From: Spisula solida
Taxonomy: Eukaryota; Mollusca; Bivalvia; Venerida; Mactridae
Length of the DNA: 64,000 nt
Reading direction: 5' to 3'
Assembly (NCBI GenBank): GCA_947247005.1
Contig: OX365956.1
Location: 1,185,501 to 1,249,500 of the forward strand
The translations under genes and the position numbers were made by a program. Within the stretch, counting starts at the first letter, position 1. The number at the start of each line of letters is the position of its first letter. Shown piece by piece: positions 47,945 to 60,081 of the stretch. The notes beneath the pieces were generated by a model, which saw nothing but the letters and a program-made list of their open reading frames with translations, was not told the origin of the DNA and did no database searches.

Positions 47945-50900
47945 CTACCCTATCCGTGCTGGCACAAAACCTCGATACTGCCCAAATGCATCCGGGAATT
48001 TGTCCCGTATCCTCCAAACACAACAGGAGAGAATAACCCTCCTGTCCCCACCTGTTAACCGTCCATATGTGTATAAAATGAATTGTCTATACGCTTGATG
48101 TCTGTTGGCCTTATGTAAATCGGCATCATCGTCAAACACCAAGATGTCCCTTCTGTACATTCTAGCCAAAGCTAGTACACCCTCGTGCAGAATTAGAATC
48201 TCGAAGTCCTGAAAAATCAAGTTAGACTTTTTAAAAAAAAACATGTATGTAAAATGAAACCACATTCCTATTATAACCCTATATTAAACAGTCCACCAAC
48301 AATATGATCATAGTAGTCAGACAACACGCATGTTCTCTATTTAAAGTGGGCAAATGAATTTTATAGCGGCGGGGATAGCTTAGTGGTAACACACTGTCAC
48401 TGTCAATCCAGAGGTTAAGGGTTCAATCCCTGCCATGGTAACTGGACCTTCAGGAAATTCTATCTATAGTATTTCCCGCTGTAACTGACCGTGTAGACTG
48501 CAAAGCATCTGGTTATAGGTATCATGAAGCTGTGTATCGGTGCTTTACTCTGGGCACATTAAAGAACGAGACTGTCTATTCAGAGTAAGAGCTAGGCACA
48601 TTTCTGCAGTGCTAGACATGCCTGTACATGTATCTAATGTCTCTCTCTCCCTTCAGGGGTTTACTCTAGGTATGTCCATCTAGTCAGATCATGCTGTATC
48701 CGCACTAGTAGAGGATGCATTTGCGCCCCTGAGGCTGCAACACTATGTTTAAAGCCTGTGAACGTGTGTTCGCATGAAAATGGCGTTAAGTTAATCTGGT
48801 ATATTTATTATTTTTTAACACCTCTTGGTGATGCATGGAGATAAGGTAGATGCATTATTTAAAGCGAATATTTGAAGTCAAGGTGAGTTTTGTAGCTGTT
48901 TTCTGATATATCTAATTGACCATTTTGTAAAGGGTCAACAAATGGCTTAAAAAACAAATATATCCTTAGTATTGCATTTCTTCATTGATTTCTATGAAAT
49001 GTATGCCAGTCTAAGGGAAAACAATATGCTTTTCACATAATATAAGATATCTTTCAGTAGATGGGCAGCACCCTGTACTCTCACATTTTTCCGCTTAGAC
49101 TGGGGTATGTAACACAGAAATCGTTATAGAAACTAAATACTTAAGGCTATTTTTGTTTTCGAAGCGAAGCAATTTTCGTCTTGGATTTGTAGCCTTTAGT
49201 GAAAGTAAAATGGTATTGCTACATTATTAAATAGTGGTTATGCATGTTCTAGACATATTTTCATATCACAACAGTTTCAATAATTTATTCAACACTGTTT
49301 TATGAACAATATCTGGCTTGAAATTCCAACAGTCATGCTTCAGCAACCACTGAAATAATTTGTAACAAGAAACATTGATGCAAGAGAATCAAGTTATAAC
49401 AATTACTTACTGCTTGACGTGACACACACTGGTCCTTTTGGCAGCACTGCTGTTCTGCCTGAGTGGGCATCTCCCGACAATAACCACAAACACACCAGTC
49501 TGGTACCGCATCACCAGGTCCAGGATGGAAGCCACCAGATGGCTGCTGGGGTGGTCTCATTATGTCGAGCATCATTCCAGGCTGCAGGTCAATAGCACTA
49601 CTCAACAACTTGAGCCTGCAAAACATCAAATAAATGTAGCTGGGTACATGTATAATTATGGTGATACACCAATTGGCTCATTGATGGGTATCATTGGGTA
49701 GCTCAGTTGTGAATATAGCCTGCATTGTAAGCAGGGTGTCAATGCAGGTTTTGACACTCAGTTGGGCCATGATTTATTATCACCAAAATGTTGCACAAGG
49801 TCAATAATCATCAAATCAATATGGCTTTTATGTCACGCTCTGAATATATTACTAATAGGGGAGACACTTGTGTAGGCTGCCGGCTAGCTCAGTCGGTAGA
49901 CTAAGAGCATTGGCCCTGTAAGCGAAGGGTCCCGGGTTCAAGCCCCGGTCTGGTTGCAAATTTTTCTCACTCTGACATATGGCTACTATAATTGTACTTA
50001 AATTGAGAAAGGGTTTGTGTTGTTATGTATTATACTCAAATTCCTATCTCTGTTGGGGTAATTTGCGTAGCCAGCCGGGTATAGGTATATGGTAATAATT
50101 ATTTTGCTAATTTGCAATGTTGCTTGGTAGCACAGTGGCAGGGCGCATGCACAGAAAGGAGGCCCTCGGTGCATGATTACTTCACTACCTATTGCACCTA
50201 AATGATCATTGTGGATCTTTTACAAATACACAAACTGTTTTTTTTAGTTCTATGCAGCTATGTATTTAGGCTGTGAAGTGTAATCGGCTAATAAATCATG
50301 AGATATACATTTTATACAATATCATAGAAGCCCAATAAATAATGTGGTTTACCTTCATCTCCTCTTGCTGTCGAGCAAGTAACTCTTCATTTGCCTCCTC
50401 ATTGCTTATGCCTGCACGACCGCGACCCCTTCCTCTACCTCTGGTTCCTCTACTGCTTCCACTACGGCTCCTTGACCTGGTTGCAGCCTGACCTCGCCCT
50501 CTGCCACGTCTTTCTGACGACTTGCCTCGTCCTCTACCACGTCTTACAGGGCTATTTGATGGTGTGGAACTAACACTTTGTATGTCTGAGTGAATATCAC
50601 TCTGAAATGTGCAACAGGTACAGGAATACAGAAATCAAATTTCAATTATTTGTATCATACAATTCAAGATAAAGTGATAATCTTCTTCGTAGCAGTAATA
50701 GTACCGACACTGTGAGGTAAAAAAACCCTGGTATTATCTAGTGCGACGGCTATGAAATGTAGATCTAGGCTGCGTGTTATATCCTTGTGATTTATATTGA
50801 TGGACTATCCTTGTGGTGAACAACTAGCTGTATTGACTATCAAGTGGATACCAATGATAGTCTATTAGAAATTGACAATTTTGTGTAAAAATCAAAATCA

Positions 50901-51771
50901 GAAAAGGGGAATTATAACTGTTATAAATGCTGGATAGGTTTGTTTCCTCTTGTCCGTAGACCACATGTGTAAGTCATCATATTCCACAAGTGTTTTGACT
51001 TTCAAGTTGATTGTTGAAAGCTTTGATTACTGTATGTGCTTGAGAAAATTCAATTCAATGTGAAATTAGCCACTATTTCTATGAACTAAGTCGAAGCAAG
51101 GGCAGATAACTTCATAAATATATGTCACAGGGTTACCAGTCTTGTCAGTATGGACTTCCCTTGTGGTGAATAACTTAGACAGACCAGCTCTCTCCAAGGG
51201 CTGCTTTTTTCATTTATATGACGGTGCAGTCACGGAGCTACTGTTTGATAGGCCTACTCGGGGAGAGGGGGGATACATCGAGGGATAGATAACACAAGGG
51301 GTAATTTATAGAACAGTTCCTTGCCTACTGCTTAATTAACACAATAGCAACCCTTACACAAGCACGGATTTCAGGAGAAGACACGAAAATAATCAACATC
51401 ATATAGCTGTTAGTGAGTTTCAAGAATCAAGTGGATACCTTTGATAGTCTTTGAGAAAATGGCTCTGGCAATAAACTTAACCAACGCAGACGATTCCGTA
51501 ACAAAATCGACTGAGCCAGAGACCTAATTTTTTTATGTGAACATAGCCCGCACTTGCGAAAACGAAAGTCGAAACAAACCTGTCAACACAAGTTTTCAAA
51601 ACGTTCGTTACTGAACAAATGCACGTTAGCTAGTTAATTATGCTATTTTCGTTTATTTATGTTGCCATATCACATCTGTACAAACCAAAATAAAACAATA
51701 TCTGCAATAAAACAAAGTCATAAACAGAAAAAACTTACTCCAGCGATGCTGCCGTTGCTTGAATCCGACAT
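47945..51771 (-). CDS. RG-rich protein with P2X7-type ballast zinc-binding domain
   Basis: Four exons on the minus strand: 51739-51771 (MSDSSNGSIAG), 50353-50601, 49411-49608 and 47945-48208 (stop TAG), 247 aa. Residues 31-80 are RG/RS-rich (RRGRGRGKSSERRGRGRGQA), as in nucleic-acid-binding tails, then a short acidic helix. Residues 132-155 give DWCVCGYCREMPT and CCQKDQC, and 222-241 SCCVWRIRDKFP with FGQYRGF. This Cys pattern and ending match the cytoplasmic zinc/GDP-binding ballast of vertebrate P2X7, here with no channel part. In many invertebrates the domain exists without a channel; its role is unknown. The exon 3 acceptor is uncertain: the stronger TTTTGCAG lies 7 bases upstream and would put the exon out of frame, so I used the in-frame AAG. 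Its start 94 bases from the transposon end implies a promoter in the terminal repeat. Confidence 0.8.
48366..48800 (+). mobile_element. tRNA-derived SINE, ~430 bp
   Basis: The head GGGGATAGCTTAGTGGTAAC (A box) and AAGGGTTCAATCCCTGCC (B box) is followed by a body with GACTGCAAAGCATCTGGTTA, GGGCACATTAAAGAACGAGA and a tail GTTCGCATGAAAATGGCGTT-AAG. It is the most complete SINE here and lies in intron 3 of the ballast-domain gene, in opposite orientation. Confidence 0.7.
49878..49965 (+). tRNA. tRNA-like sequence, probably a pseudogene or SINE head
   Basis: GCCGGCTAGCTCAGTCGGTA resembles a Lys/Thr-type tRNA 5' half. The T arm CCGGGTTCAAGCCCCGG is perfect, and a T run (TTTTT) follows as a polymerase III stop. 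The anticodon loop CCTGTAA would read TGT (Thr). An extra ACTAAGA-like insertion lengthens the D loop, and the 5' and 3' acceptor strands pair poorly, so a functional tRNA is unlikely. Confidence 0.45.
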
Positions 51772-51804
51772 GTTGTTGATCTTCCAGAGCGAGGCTGTTA
51801 CTAT

Positions 51805-51865
51805 TAATAGAATGCAAATTCGTTTTTCACGGGTATTAAGGTCGTCACGGGTTTTAGTAGATCTG
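51805..51865. promoter_or_regulatory. Right terminal inverted repeat with two CACGGG motifs
   Basis: TTTTCACGGGTATTAAGG then TCGTCACGGGTTTTAGTAGA-TCTG. It is the inverse of the left end. The ballast-domain gene begins 94 bases inward, so this end must contain or adjoin its promoter. Confidence 0.65.
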
Positions 51866-51874
51866 TATATAAAT
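51866..51874. repeat. Right copy of 9-bp target-site duplication
   Basis: TATATAAAT directly follows the right terminal inverted repeat and matches 14152-14160 exactly. Confidence 0.65.
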
Positions 51875-51879
51875 AAGAT

Positions 51880-52370
51880 GCTTAAAACCATTTGAGATGC
51901 AGAAGGAATCAGTCGTTTGGAAAATATTGTGGCTGAACTTACACTCGTTTCCAGTCCAATGTCGCGATATTACATGAATTATCAATTTCTAGTGTACGGT
52001 ATACCACAGTGATGATCGTTGTACGAAATATTACTACCGCAAGATGGGCACAAAGTGACAAACTAGCGTTTTTTCTTGCGATGGTACGAGGAATGTGACA
52101 CAGGTTTTAAGGTTTCATGTTGAGAGCTTGTTGTGATACAGAGTTCTATATACATGTATATTTAGATCTTTGGTTCTCCAAACTTTTACTTCTGGTTTTA
52201 TATGTTTTGTTGAAGACTGAGTATTATTATTTTATCATATTTGTATTTGTTGAATTGTTGTTTTGTAGAGATTGGCTGCATACTGTTTATACATTCAAGG
52301 GTTTCAATTGTAATTTGAATAATTTGATAATAATCCCAGATACAAAGTATCTGTGGGCTATATTTTTATA
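51880..52370. other. Gene-free flank right of the giant element
   Basis: AT-rich sequence with no supportable gene. If the element ends are right, bases 14151 and 51875 were once separated by a single copy of TATATAAAT. Confidence 0.5.
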
Positions 52371-52880
52371 ACCTCTGGTACGAAGTATGTGAGGGCTATA
52401 TTGGAGTCATGCTTAAGGTTGGTTGGTGCGTAGGTTGGTTGGTTGGTTATACCCTTTGTTGTTCAAGTTACATTTATAAATTTATCTCGGCTTTTTCTCT
52501 GTAACCATATGTCGGATGTCAATGAAGCTTCGTATGACTAATCAGTACCAAGCTGTGCATATTGTTGGCGCATGTTGTTCGGATAAATTTTAAGGGAGTT
52601 ATTGCCCTTAAAAGGTTTTGTTTTTCATTCCCCCAACAAATATTTGGAGGATATAGATTTTCCCTAGTCCGTCAGTCAGTGCATTTCAAAATGTTGTGTC
52701 ACCGTAACTTGAAGCCCCTAAAATTAAGAAATTTGATGAAATTTTGCTTGTGTTGCTCATAACAATGTATTTGAGCTTCTGTCTTCAAAATTGGCAGGAA
52801 TACATGTATTTGTTTGTTTGTGGAGTTGCCCACCTAAATATTTTAATTGAGATCTGACCTGTTTAAGCAAAATTGTGGTC

Positions 52881-53538
52881 TTGAAATGAGGCGACTACTA
52901 AAAGGCGGTACCGGTATTGTCCGGTACCGGGATTCTCCGGTATCCTATTGTATATTGTACGGGGTACTCTAGATAATGTAATCATGACTGACACCTTTTT
53001 GAAAGGCTAGTTATAATCCAATTAAAGGATTAGTGAAGAAGTGTTACTGGTTATGATAAGTTAAGTGCACAGTTTGAACATAGACAGAATTAAAATTATT
53101 TTTTTAATTATTTTTTTAAGAAGTTATCATAGATCTACAAGAATTTTGTAAAAATGTTTTTTAAGAAGTTATCATACAAGACTTTTGTAAAAATGTTTTT
53201 TTTGGGGGGGGGGGGGTTAATTCTGTCTATATGCTTTAAAACATGCATTAATTAAGCCATGTATTTCACAGTTTTTTAACTCATGAAAAATAATTTGATG
53301 TAAACTTAATAATATATCGAGTGCACAGATATTGCAATTGATGTAAATGATTTTACTAAAGTGCTATTTTTCATTAGTTCAAACACATACTACCGCAGGC
53401 ATGTTTCAAATATACAACATAATTAATGTACTGTATACAAGGCAATATACAACGTGATTAACTATCAATACCGGGATTTTATATGGGATACCGGTCGATA
53501 CCTCAGAGTACCGCCTTTTAGTAGTCGCCTTGAAATGA
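52881..53538. mobile_element. 640-bp TIR element with 9-bp target duplication
   Basis: GGCGACTACTAAAAGGCGGT-AC at 52890 is perfectly inverted at the right end (to 53529). TTGAAATGA flanks both sides (52881-52889, 53530-53538). The ends are rich in GGTACCGG words; a G run lies at about 53204-53216, and TTTTTTAAGAAGTTATCATA is duplicated inside. No open frame is present. A 9-base duplication suits a Mutator-type MITE; if the bordering A/T pair belongs to the repeat, the duplication is 7 bases. Confidence 0.75.
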
Positions 53539-53539
53539 T

Positions 53540-55400
53540 GAATGATGAAGTGTTTGTGCTACAGTCATCAAACTTTGTAGGAATATTAGTCATCATGTGC
53601 ATTTGAGTACATGGTCAAATGGAAAATGATGGCATATCCGTTTCCTATGGACACATTTCTAGTTCAACTTTGAATTTGTCCGCGGATTTCATGCATTGAC
53701 TAGTTCAATAAAAATTTGCATGACTTGTTAGTACAAAGTCTAGTTATGCATTCTGTAACCACAAAATGGTCGGATCTATTTTGCTAATGACTGCCTTTAA
53801 ACAAAATTAAGCACGATTTATAAGTAACAAACCAAGACTAAGGTGTGCACATCGTCATAATTTGGACTTATGATGCTTACATTACGGTCAAGCAGTATCT
53901 GGAGGTATTCATCACACTCAGTATTATTTCTTGTTATCTCAGTTGTGTCGACATCGGTTGTATCGGCATTCCAGTAAAGTCGACATACTTTCAAATCCCT
54001 GATTTTTGTTGCACTATATTCTCGATGGAAAATGATTGTTTAGTTGACATGCCTGTGTGGAACATTCCGGTTGTTGAATAGTTGTACTGGATTAATGTTA
54101 CTGTTGGTTTCAAATAACACATTAGTGAGCAATTGATGACGTTCAGTAACATTTTCACAACATCAATTGTTTTAGAAATGCCTGATTTCTGTTGCTCCAT
54201 GTACTAGAATAATGCTACTGTTTGATTCAAATAACACATAAGCAAAGATCTAAACATATAAAGATTTGAATGATGTACCAAATTTCCTAATATCTCGCAG
54301 CAATCTTCTGAAATCTCGCGAAATCTCGTTTGTATTCAAAACCTTGTATCTCCTGTTTAATAAACGCAGGCAAAAACTAATAATTCTATACAATAGATAT
54401 ATATTATTTAGATTTACAATGATATCTCATGTATTGGAATATGTCAAGGAATGAAACAATAGACCACAAAGAGCCAGACCTACTCTCATTTTAATGGAAA
54501 TTCAAAGTTGATCAGAAAATACCCGATTTGCCTCATTCAAAGCATAATTTTCTGAATTATAGAGGTAGAAAAAAAACAAGTTACCTCATACAGTAGAAGA
54601 AACTTAGCTCTTGAGGCATTGGTCATTAAAAAGGATGACAAACAAAACTTTTGATGCAAAATAACAGCATCTGCTATTATGCATTTTCTCCCAGCTTTCA
54701 ATTGAGTGTCCAATCTGTGTGTTTAGATCTTTGACATAAGTGAACAATTGTTGACCTTTAGTTACATTTTAACATTAAAAATTGTTTTAGAAATGGGCCT
54801 ACTGTATACAATATGTTATGCGTCATTTTGATACTGGCGAATGTCGCAGATTTACTTAGTTCGCAAACTTGTTTGCATTATAATCTTATGTATTAATTCA
54901 GTCACTAACATAAAATAAAATATAATTTTAACTTTGAAAATTGTTTTTCTTTTACTTTTCTTGCTCTGATGCGAACAAAAGAAAGGTCCGATGGAAATCT
55001 TCAATTAATTTATTCAATGAAGGGTATCTGAAAATACTGAAACATTAGCAAATTTGGAATATGAACATGTACCACATTTGACGTATAGGTTCATCTAGAA
55101 AATACAATACGGCGTCACATGATATGACATACTGTATTTCCAAGACTAAAATGTATGATCATGCCCTTATAGCCAAGCTGAGGCAAACTCGGTGAAAATT
55201 TCATAAATTACCAAAATAAACATGTTTTTGTAGAAAGAAATGCCTCAAATAGACCATAGAAAATAATTGCCTCGTTGCCGTTTTGGCTCTGGATACAGTC
55301 ATGGGCACACACATTAGTCTAGGACATACAGTACATATTGTTAAGCAAATGGACTCGTCCGAGGATCATATTTCAAAGGTCGTTGTACATCTGTAGCTGT
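53540..55400. other. Gene-free stretch with a local duplication
   Basis: No gene is supported. CCTGATTTTTGTTGCACTAT (about 54000) to TTTCAAATAACACATTAG (54127) is repeated in shortened form at 54181-54240 (CCTGATTTCTGTTGCTCCAT .. ATTCAAATAACACATAAG). Confidence 0.5.
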
Positions 55401-55409
55401 TAAATATGA

Positions 55410-55650
55410 TAATAAAACAAGTAAGTAAGTAAGTAAGTTACGCCTTTATTTAACGAGGCTGACACATTCGGTTTCCTGATCTTCCATGTGGGCCCCAACA
55501 TTAATTTTGCAAATAACATAAGAATATACAGTAAAACAAGTCCAGGTGAAATAACTGTAACTCCCGTACTGAAACACATAACACTACAACATGTGACACA
55601 TACATGTACACATGCTGATCTTGCGTGTAACGTTTCAATGGAATCCATTT
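55410..55650. repeat. AAGT microsatellite plus adjoining dispersed-repeat-like segment
   Basis: AAGTAAGTAAGTAAGT is followed by TTACGCCTTTATTTAACGAG-GCTGACACATTCGG. A short tandem tail next to a conserved-looking end resembles the 3' end of a non-LTR element on the minus strand, but no coding region follows. Confidence 0.4.
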
Positions 55651-57190
55651 AAATCTGACTGACGCAGGCTTATTCAAACCCGAGCTTATTCAACCCCAAG
55701 CGATTTTAAGTATTATTCAAACCCAAACCAGGGCTCTGATTCAACCCCAGGTATGTAAGGCTAATTCAACGTTAGGTAGGGGTATTCTTTAATTTTGTGT
55801 TTTGAGTTTATAAATATATGGGCGCGACTGCGAATTTTGGGCTACTGAGTCAAAAAACACATTTTTAATGTAACGGTAATCTCTGAAGTTTAAATTTTCA
55901 TATTCTAAATATTTTAAGTCGATATCTTGAAAATTCAGTGATTTATGACTATTTTGATGACTCCTAGTAATTTGTGATTCGTTCAAAATGGCACCATTTC
56001 TGATGCAAAAACTGAAAGTAATATGCTGTATATTGAACACATTTAAACGACTTACCAAGCCATCATATCATATTTTATTTGTTGTCACAAAGGTTCTTCT
56101 ACTTAACCACATACTCATCTATACACTATTTGATAATATGTGAAATTACAATTATTAATGCTATATAACTCATGAATTCAGGTCAGTCATTTGTACATAT
56201 AAGATTTCACTTATCCACATTGTTTCCAGTGTCATGCTCAATTTGAACTGAGCCATAAAGAAAGCTTTTTAATCGCCAGGGTCAGTTATATCTTTATGAC
56301 ATATCGACTTATCTTTCGCCATACATGTACTACGTACTTGTGTCAATTTCTTTCAAGATTCAACTGACAAACTACATAATTGTACTGGACTAACACTTTG
56401 CGGTTAAAACTATTTTAAAGTCGTCCGACGGGCATACATGTACATTGAGTCCACGATGCAAATATTGGAAGTATCGTACATGATTGTCGGCCGTAAATAT
56501 TTCTGTTTCGTACGACAAGATATGCACATGTAATCGTAGACGCTAGTTTCAGTCCTGTAATCCAAATCAAGTTCACGAAGGACATCGTACGTCGAATACA
56601 TGTATGAAAGTGGCCAAATGAGGACAATTTTGAAAATGTCCAAAAATATAATAACACATCAGAATGCATTGTCCAAGTTTGCCAAAACGGAAAATACTTA
56701 AAAGGATTGTACTAAAAAAAAAAAATAAAAGATAAACAATTTATTAGCAAAATGTTACAGCTTGAGTTATATTACATATGAATCACCCTTTGTAACAGCC
56801 GATACTTCATTTTATATGCTGATAAAGAAACATGTGCATTTTAATAGCCTCGCAACTATGATTTTCAAAAAATGGCGGATACAACCTATGTAAAAGCACG
56901 TTACTATTTTTAGACTCTCACTTGTTGAGACTATTTTCAGAACATAAATGTACTAAACTAGTTAGCGGTTTGAACGTATTAGGCATGCATGTATATGACC
57001 GTCTAACACAAAGAACAAGGTTTAATTTACAAAGGTTTCAGTTAGTACAATCAATATAAACCTGGATGACAGTGTATAAACTGTACGTTATCTAACGCTT
57101 TTAGGTTAAGCATAATATCTATAATTATATAGATTTACTATTATTAAATCATTACGGCGAAATACCGAATATCGACAGGATCGAGACACA
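55650..57190. other. Gene-free stretch with short TTATTCAA-CCC repeats
   Basis: At 55665-55770 the words TTATTCAAACCC / TTATTCAACCCCA / GATTCAACCCCAGG recur four to five times. Otherwise AT-rich, with no gene. Confidence 0.5.
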
Positions 57191-57197
57191 TAAACTA

Positions 57198-57859
57198 TTT
57201 TATATTTGTTTCCCCTGTCAATGCAGTTCATTTATGGTATAGTAAAGTGACAAACACATGTTATGATTGAACGTGTCTGACATTTTGACATGTCAGACGA
57301 TTTATTTTTAAAATACAACAAAATAGTGTATTTAACTATAACATAAAGTTGGACATAACCAAGTCCAACATAAAGTTGGACGTAACTAAGTCCAACACAT
57401 GCAAATTGTATATCAAAAGGCGGGTGGATGGGGAGGAACAGCGGAAAAAGAGATAATTAAGTAAAAACTTCTCTGCGTAGATTGCCCGCTTGGATCCAGC
57501 CGAAAACAGATTGTAATTGAAGGAAAGTTTGAAAATTGACCAAAAGTGTCAAACACGGCTGGAGCCAAAGGTAATTAATTACCCAAAAGTATCCACAGCT
57601 GGCCCTCACACTAACATATACAAGTGATTAAGTAAAAGTAAATCCAACAAATATAAACTACTTTATAATGCTACACTTATAAATTATTGTTTTATATTTG
57701 TTTCCCCTGTCAATGCAGTTCATTTATGGTATAGTAAAGTGACAAACACATGTTATGATTGAACGTGTCTGACATTTTGACATGTCAGACGATTTATTTT
57801 TAAAATACAACAAAATAGTGTATTTAACTATAACATAAAGTTGGACATAACCAAGTCCA
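57198..57859. repeat. Pair of identical 170-bp direct repeats, 492 bp apart
   Basis: 57198-57367 and 57690-57859 are identical as far as I can read (TTTTATATTTGTTTCCCCTG to AACCAAGTCCA). The left copy is followed by two GTTGGAC..GTCCAAC hairpins. Position downstream of the minus-strand retrotransposon genes makes them candidates for the two B repeats of a DIRS/Ngaro split-repeat end, but the matching A repeats were not found within the window. Confidence 0.75.
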
Positions 57860-58974
57860 CAAACCAGTCCAACCAAATTGACAGGGGAGCGGAACGGAAA
57901 GGCTATTAACGAGTGAAATACGTACAATACGCTAAGTCGTACGTAGTAATAAAACTAAACAAACATAACTAACAAATCCATGAAATACTTTGGGTACATT
58001 AATGCAGCTTGCATAATATATAGTCATACAGCCAAGTTTACTGTCAAATATAAGATTCTCTAAATTAAACGCAATATATGTACAAACATGAAATACAAAT
58101 TTATATTACTATGCAGCAATATTATGACATGGTTCATTTAAAATATATAACATGCACAACTCATTCATGTTAAAAAACCAGTCTTGCAACAATGTTGATA
58201 CACCACAACAGTGACCACTAATTATAACAATAGAACCCCACTGATAATACCCGTCTGTGACCCTTAATCAGGCCTTTTATTTAATTGTTGACGCATTTTG
58301 GGGTGCAAATACAATTAATATTGCCAGATGAACCCCAAATAGCATTCTTTGTGAAAGTATCATTTGATGGGTCTTTATGTGAGGTTCTAATGTAAATTTA
58401 CTTATAACTGTAGTGGATACACTACACAATGTACTTGACTATATAACGTTAATGTACATACAGTACAAATAAAAACAGGATATATATCAACTTAAAGAAT
58501 GTATGGCACCACATCAAATTGATGATTGCAACAATATGTACAAGAAAAGTGCCTAGCAAGGCCCTGCGAACAATAATTGTCTGTATCTTATACGTTAAAT
58601 ATAAACATAAGTCACCGAAAGTGATTTAGTTGCATAATGCTGCCTTCTGGTTCTGGTGAAAAGCAACAACATGAAAAATAAAAATTATCCAAAAAAATTA
58701 AAACATTCAACTGAACCTATTCCACAATATTTACATATGATAGGTTCAATTGCATAAATGATACTTTTGTAAAAATGCATCCTCCATAAAGCTTCTACAT
58801 ACAAACTCAACTGAACTTTAAACTATAAATGCGTGCATAAATGAAACTATAGTAAACTCACAACATAATGAGCACCTTAAAACATGTGTAAATGAAATGG
58901 TACATTACTGAACTGTATATACACAGTTACATTGACATTAAATTTGCTACCTAGTGCACAATGTTATACTATAG

Positions 58975-59965
58975 TGAACCCACAACAAAATGGTCAACAT
59001 AAATGTAATGTGATTGCACATACAATGCTCTAGTGAACTCACAAACAATGTCCACTTTAAACTTAATGTGATTGCACACACAATGCTCTACTGGACACAC
59101 AAACAATGTCCACTTTAAATTTAATGTGATTGCGCATATCGTGCTCTAGTGAACACGCAAACAATGTCCACCTTAAAAATAATGTGATTGCACATACAAA
59201 TTATAACGCTCTAGTGAACACACAAACAATGTCCACCTTAAAATAATGTGAGTGCACATACAATGCCCTAGTGAACACACAAACAATGTCCACCCTTAAA
59301 ATTAATGTGATTGCACATACAATGCTCTAGTGAACACACAAACAATGTCCACCTTAAACACAATGTGATTGCACATACAATACTCTAGTGAACACACAAA
59401 CAATATCCACCTTAAAAACAATGTGATTGCACATACAATGCCCTAGTGAACACACAAACAATATCCACCTTAAATGTAATGGTGTTGCAACTGGTATACG
59501 AGCTAACACAAAATTGGTGTGATTGCACACATGGGACTCAAAGGAAACATAAAACAATGTTCACCATTATAAATTGTACACTATAAATCTAGTGAAAACT
59601 AACAAAGTTCACCTAATTAAATTGTATTTATGTTGAACATATAAACAATGTCTTCTTGAAAATAATGTGGTCGTACACACATCCCTCTAATGAACATAAA
59701 AAATAATGTTTCTCCTTAAAATAAAGCTATTCTACCACGACACTTTAGTGAACACACAAACAATGTCCACCTTAAACTTAATAGTATCGTACACATGAAG
59801 ACAAAAACAATGTCCACCTTAAAAATAATGTGATCTTACATACCTAAGTGAACACACAAACAATGTCCACCTTAAAACAATGATATCATACATGTGACTC
59901 TTCGGTGAACACACAAACAATGTCCACCTTAACATTGCATACTATAAGACTACACAATAAAATGT
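58975..59965 (-). repeat. Tandem array of ~58-bp units downstream of the recombinase gene
   Basis: About sixteen units of CACACAAACAATGTCCACCT-TAAA..AATGTGATTGCACATACA-ATGCTCTAGTGAA, most regular at 59.0-59.5 kb. They lie between the recombinase stop and the 170-bp repeats, so probably in the 3' untranslated part of the retrotransposon. Confidence 0.8.
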
Positions 59966-60081
59966 CCATCTTAGAATAATGTAGCTGTACATTTTATAAT
60001 CTTAATGAACAAACAACAGTTTTAAGTAAGCACATTAATGGCACAACAATAGTAAGGTGTAAATCATGTCTATCAAAAATT

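Larger units (their letters stand above)
14161..51865. mobile_element. Giant (~37.7 kb) DNA transposon with TIRs, nested insertions and three cargo genes
   Basis: The left end reads GGGATCTACTAAAACCCGTG-ACGA and the right end, read inward on the minus strand, CAGATCTACTAAAACCCGTG-ACGA: 22 of 24 bases agree. TATATAAAT lies immediately outside both ends. Between them are a plus-strand RNase-H-like transposase, a minus-strand gene with a P2X7-ballast-type domain starting 94 bases from the right end, and remnants of a Ulp1/PHD gene near the left end. About 18 kb of the length comes from later insertions: a 4.49-kb TTAA element and a ~14-kb region bearing a decayed second transposase/ballast pair. 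Superfamily unassigned. The 9-base duplication would suit Mutator-like elements, but the protein does not look like a classical MULE transposase. The flank is AT-rich, so the duplication alone is weaker evidence than the inverted ends plus gene content. Confidence 0.75.

Noticed and set aside
50391..50573. Plus-strand 60-codon open frame
   Set aside because: It is the antisense of the RG-rich exon of the ballast-domain gene.
47945..51771. A true P2X7 ion channel
   Set aside because: No transmembrane segments and no ATP-binding ectodomain; only the cytoplasmic ballast-type domain is present behind an RG-rich N-terminus.
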